From positions 35,834 to 99,833 of the forward strand of contig URCR01000004.1 in assembly GCA_900546325.1 (NCBI GenBank): a stretch of DNA of 64,000 nt. Reading direction: 5' to 3'. Below are positions 63,551-64,000 of this stretch, piece after piece. Both the position numbers and the translations under genes were made by a program. Each line of letters begins with the position of its first letter. Positions within the stretch are counted from its first letter, which is position 1. This stretch comes from an uncultured Lachnospiraceae bacterium. Its GTDB lineage: Bacteria; Bacillota; Clostridia; Lachnospirales; Lachnospiraceae. The notes beneath the pieces were generated by a model that saw only the letters and a program-made list of their open reading frames with translations, was not told the origin of the DNA and searched no databases.

Positions 63551-63668
63551 TATCCTCTTCTTACACTTTGTGTTGTTTCTCTGCTGATTCTTTTCTCATT
63601 CAAAAATATATTTGCATCAGCCCCCGGCAAAGACCAGAAATATTTTGCCCAAACTTTTGACAAAAAGT

Positions 63669-63720
63669 CAAAAAAGGTGCCGCTCCACCATCTGTTTCGA
63701 TAGTTTTGCAGCACCTTTTG
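63669..63720 (-). terminator. Terminator of the small-ORF transcript
   Basis: Twelve-pair stem with one wobble, minus-strand AAAAGGTGCTGC against GCGGCACCTTTT, an inner small hairpin, and a run of six T. It faces the small ORF at 63850-63951. Confidence 0.88.
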
Positions 63721-63849
63721 TCTTCTAAAATAAATGACTCTGTCAGATACTATTTGTTGTTGATAGCAGCCTGTTGAGTGCTGACTGACTGGCAGTACAC
63801 CAGTATGCAGGAATTGCCTTATCTTAGGATTACCCCTGTATTAAAATTG
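63721..63849 (-). ncRNA. Structured untranslated tail after the 33-codon ORF
   Basis: About 130 bases between the small ORF and its terminator contain no open frame of note but several short inverted repeats (for example CTGG...CCAG around 63795-63812, and CTAT...ATAG around 63748-63765). A small structured RNA or regulatory 3' region is possible; no known RNA family was recognised. Confidence 0.35.
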
Positions 63850-63951
63850 TCATTTTCTTCGACTTCGTTTTCCTGTTCTTGATATTTCATACAAAGTAAC
63901 AATTACTGTAATCCCTTGTAAAAAATACTCAAATAACTTTTCTCGTTTCAT
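63850..63951 (-). CDS. 33-residue small ORF with hydrophobic core and basic tail
   Basis: Short ORF starting MKREKLFEYFLQ at 63951, five bases after AGGAGG, ending RTGKRSRRK. A hydrophobic middle (GITVIVTLYEI) between charged ends suggests a membrane-associated peptide. It is followed by a structured tail and a strong terminator, so it is a stand-alone transcript. The promoter would lie near or past the right edge. A toxin-like or signalling peptide is possible but not shown. Confidence 0.5.
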   Translation of the reverse strand: MKREKLFEYFLQGITVIVTLYEISRTGKRSRRK

Positions 63952-64000
63952 TTTGAATCCTCCTATATTCTATTGCTTCCAAAACTAAAATGCAAGTAAT

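Noticed and set aside
1..64000. Mobile elements, prophage, rRNA or tRNA genes
   Set aside because: No transposase, integrase, phage gene, tRNA cloverleaf or rRNA stretch was recognised on either strand.

Overview
The window looks like chromosomal DNA from an anaerobic, low-to-moderate-GC Firmicute of the Clostridia, most probably the family Lachnospiraceae. The grounds are strong AGGAGG-type ribosome binding sites almost everywhere, the ireB-ruvX-DUF1292-fur-rnj order, a DUF4317 protein, FeoAB, a fused SecDF, Ktr-type potassium uptake, and the absence of respiratory genes. Genus and species cannot be settled from the sequence alone. Most genes lie on the minus strand; plus-strand genes are the HPr-like gene, one MATE pump, feoAB, the purF-like/DUF4317 block and a Cys-rich gene near 55-56 kb.

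Layout. 0-8.3 kb: housekeeping RNA and translation genes (rnj partial, fur, DUF1292, ruvX, ireB, mtaB, HPr-like, thiI, cysteine desulfurase, rsmE, prmA). 8.4-14.8 kb: mntP, a ClC transporter, and a heterodimeric ABC exporter behind a long leader with promoter, leader ORF and hairpins. 14.9-19.2 kb: a wall-synthesis group (MecA-like penicillin-binding protein, unknown lipoprotein, monofunctional glycosyltransferase). The lipoprotein-PBP unit has a promoter overlapped by a BlaI/MecI-like operator. 19.3-26.8 kb: a hypothetical protein, a FliB-like methylase, an ABC-2 exporter, and a divergent AraC/MATE pair. 27-29.3 kb: feoAB under a perfect Fur-type palindrome. 29.4-34 kb: orphan A24 peptidase, PHP phosphoesterase, Na/Pi symporter behind a four-unit Pho-box-like array, and a HAD phosphatase. 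34-42.5 kb: small conserved proteins, a second MATE pump, sbcDC, and a PurF homologue without its catalytic cysteine. 42.6-48 kb: DUF4317, a truncated GNAT gene, a Cys-rich small protein, and a two-component system with a PepSY lipoprotein. 48-51.8 kb: nadA-nadB-nadC-niaR. 51.8-54.1 kb: a UbiB-like kinase, a phasin-like helix protein and a lipid kinase. 54.2-56.1 kb: a decayed accessory patch (LPXTG-anchor remnant, blaR1 pseudogene, Cys-rich repeat protein). 56.2-63.5 kb: a long minus-strand unit (small membrane protein, SecDF, KtrB, KtrA, Pit, DUF47, DUF368). 63.6-64 kb: a 33-codon ORF with a structured tail and terminator.

Themes. Envelope biology is prominent: the BlaI-type operators, a dead blaR1 in the same window, and a DUF368 (undecaprenyl-phosphate recycling family) gene downstream of SecDF. 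Ion and phosphate homeostasis is the second theme (two phosphate importers with PhoU-like partners, Ktr, Feo, MntP, ClC). The regulatory DNA I consider most informative is at 18.30-18.39 kb (BlaI/MecI-like), 33.17-33.21 kb (Pho-like), 14.4-14.8 kb (attenuator), 51.69-51.73 kb (NiaR candidate) and 27.01-27.04 kb (Fur). No rRNA, tRNA, CRISPR array, insertion sequence or prophage was seen.
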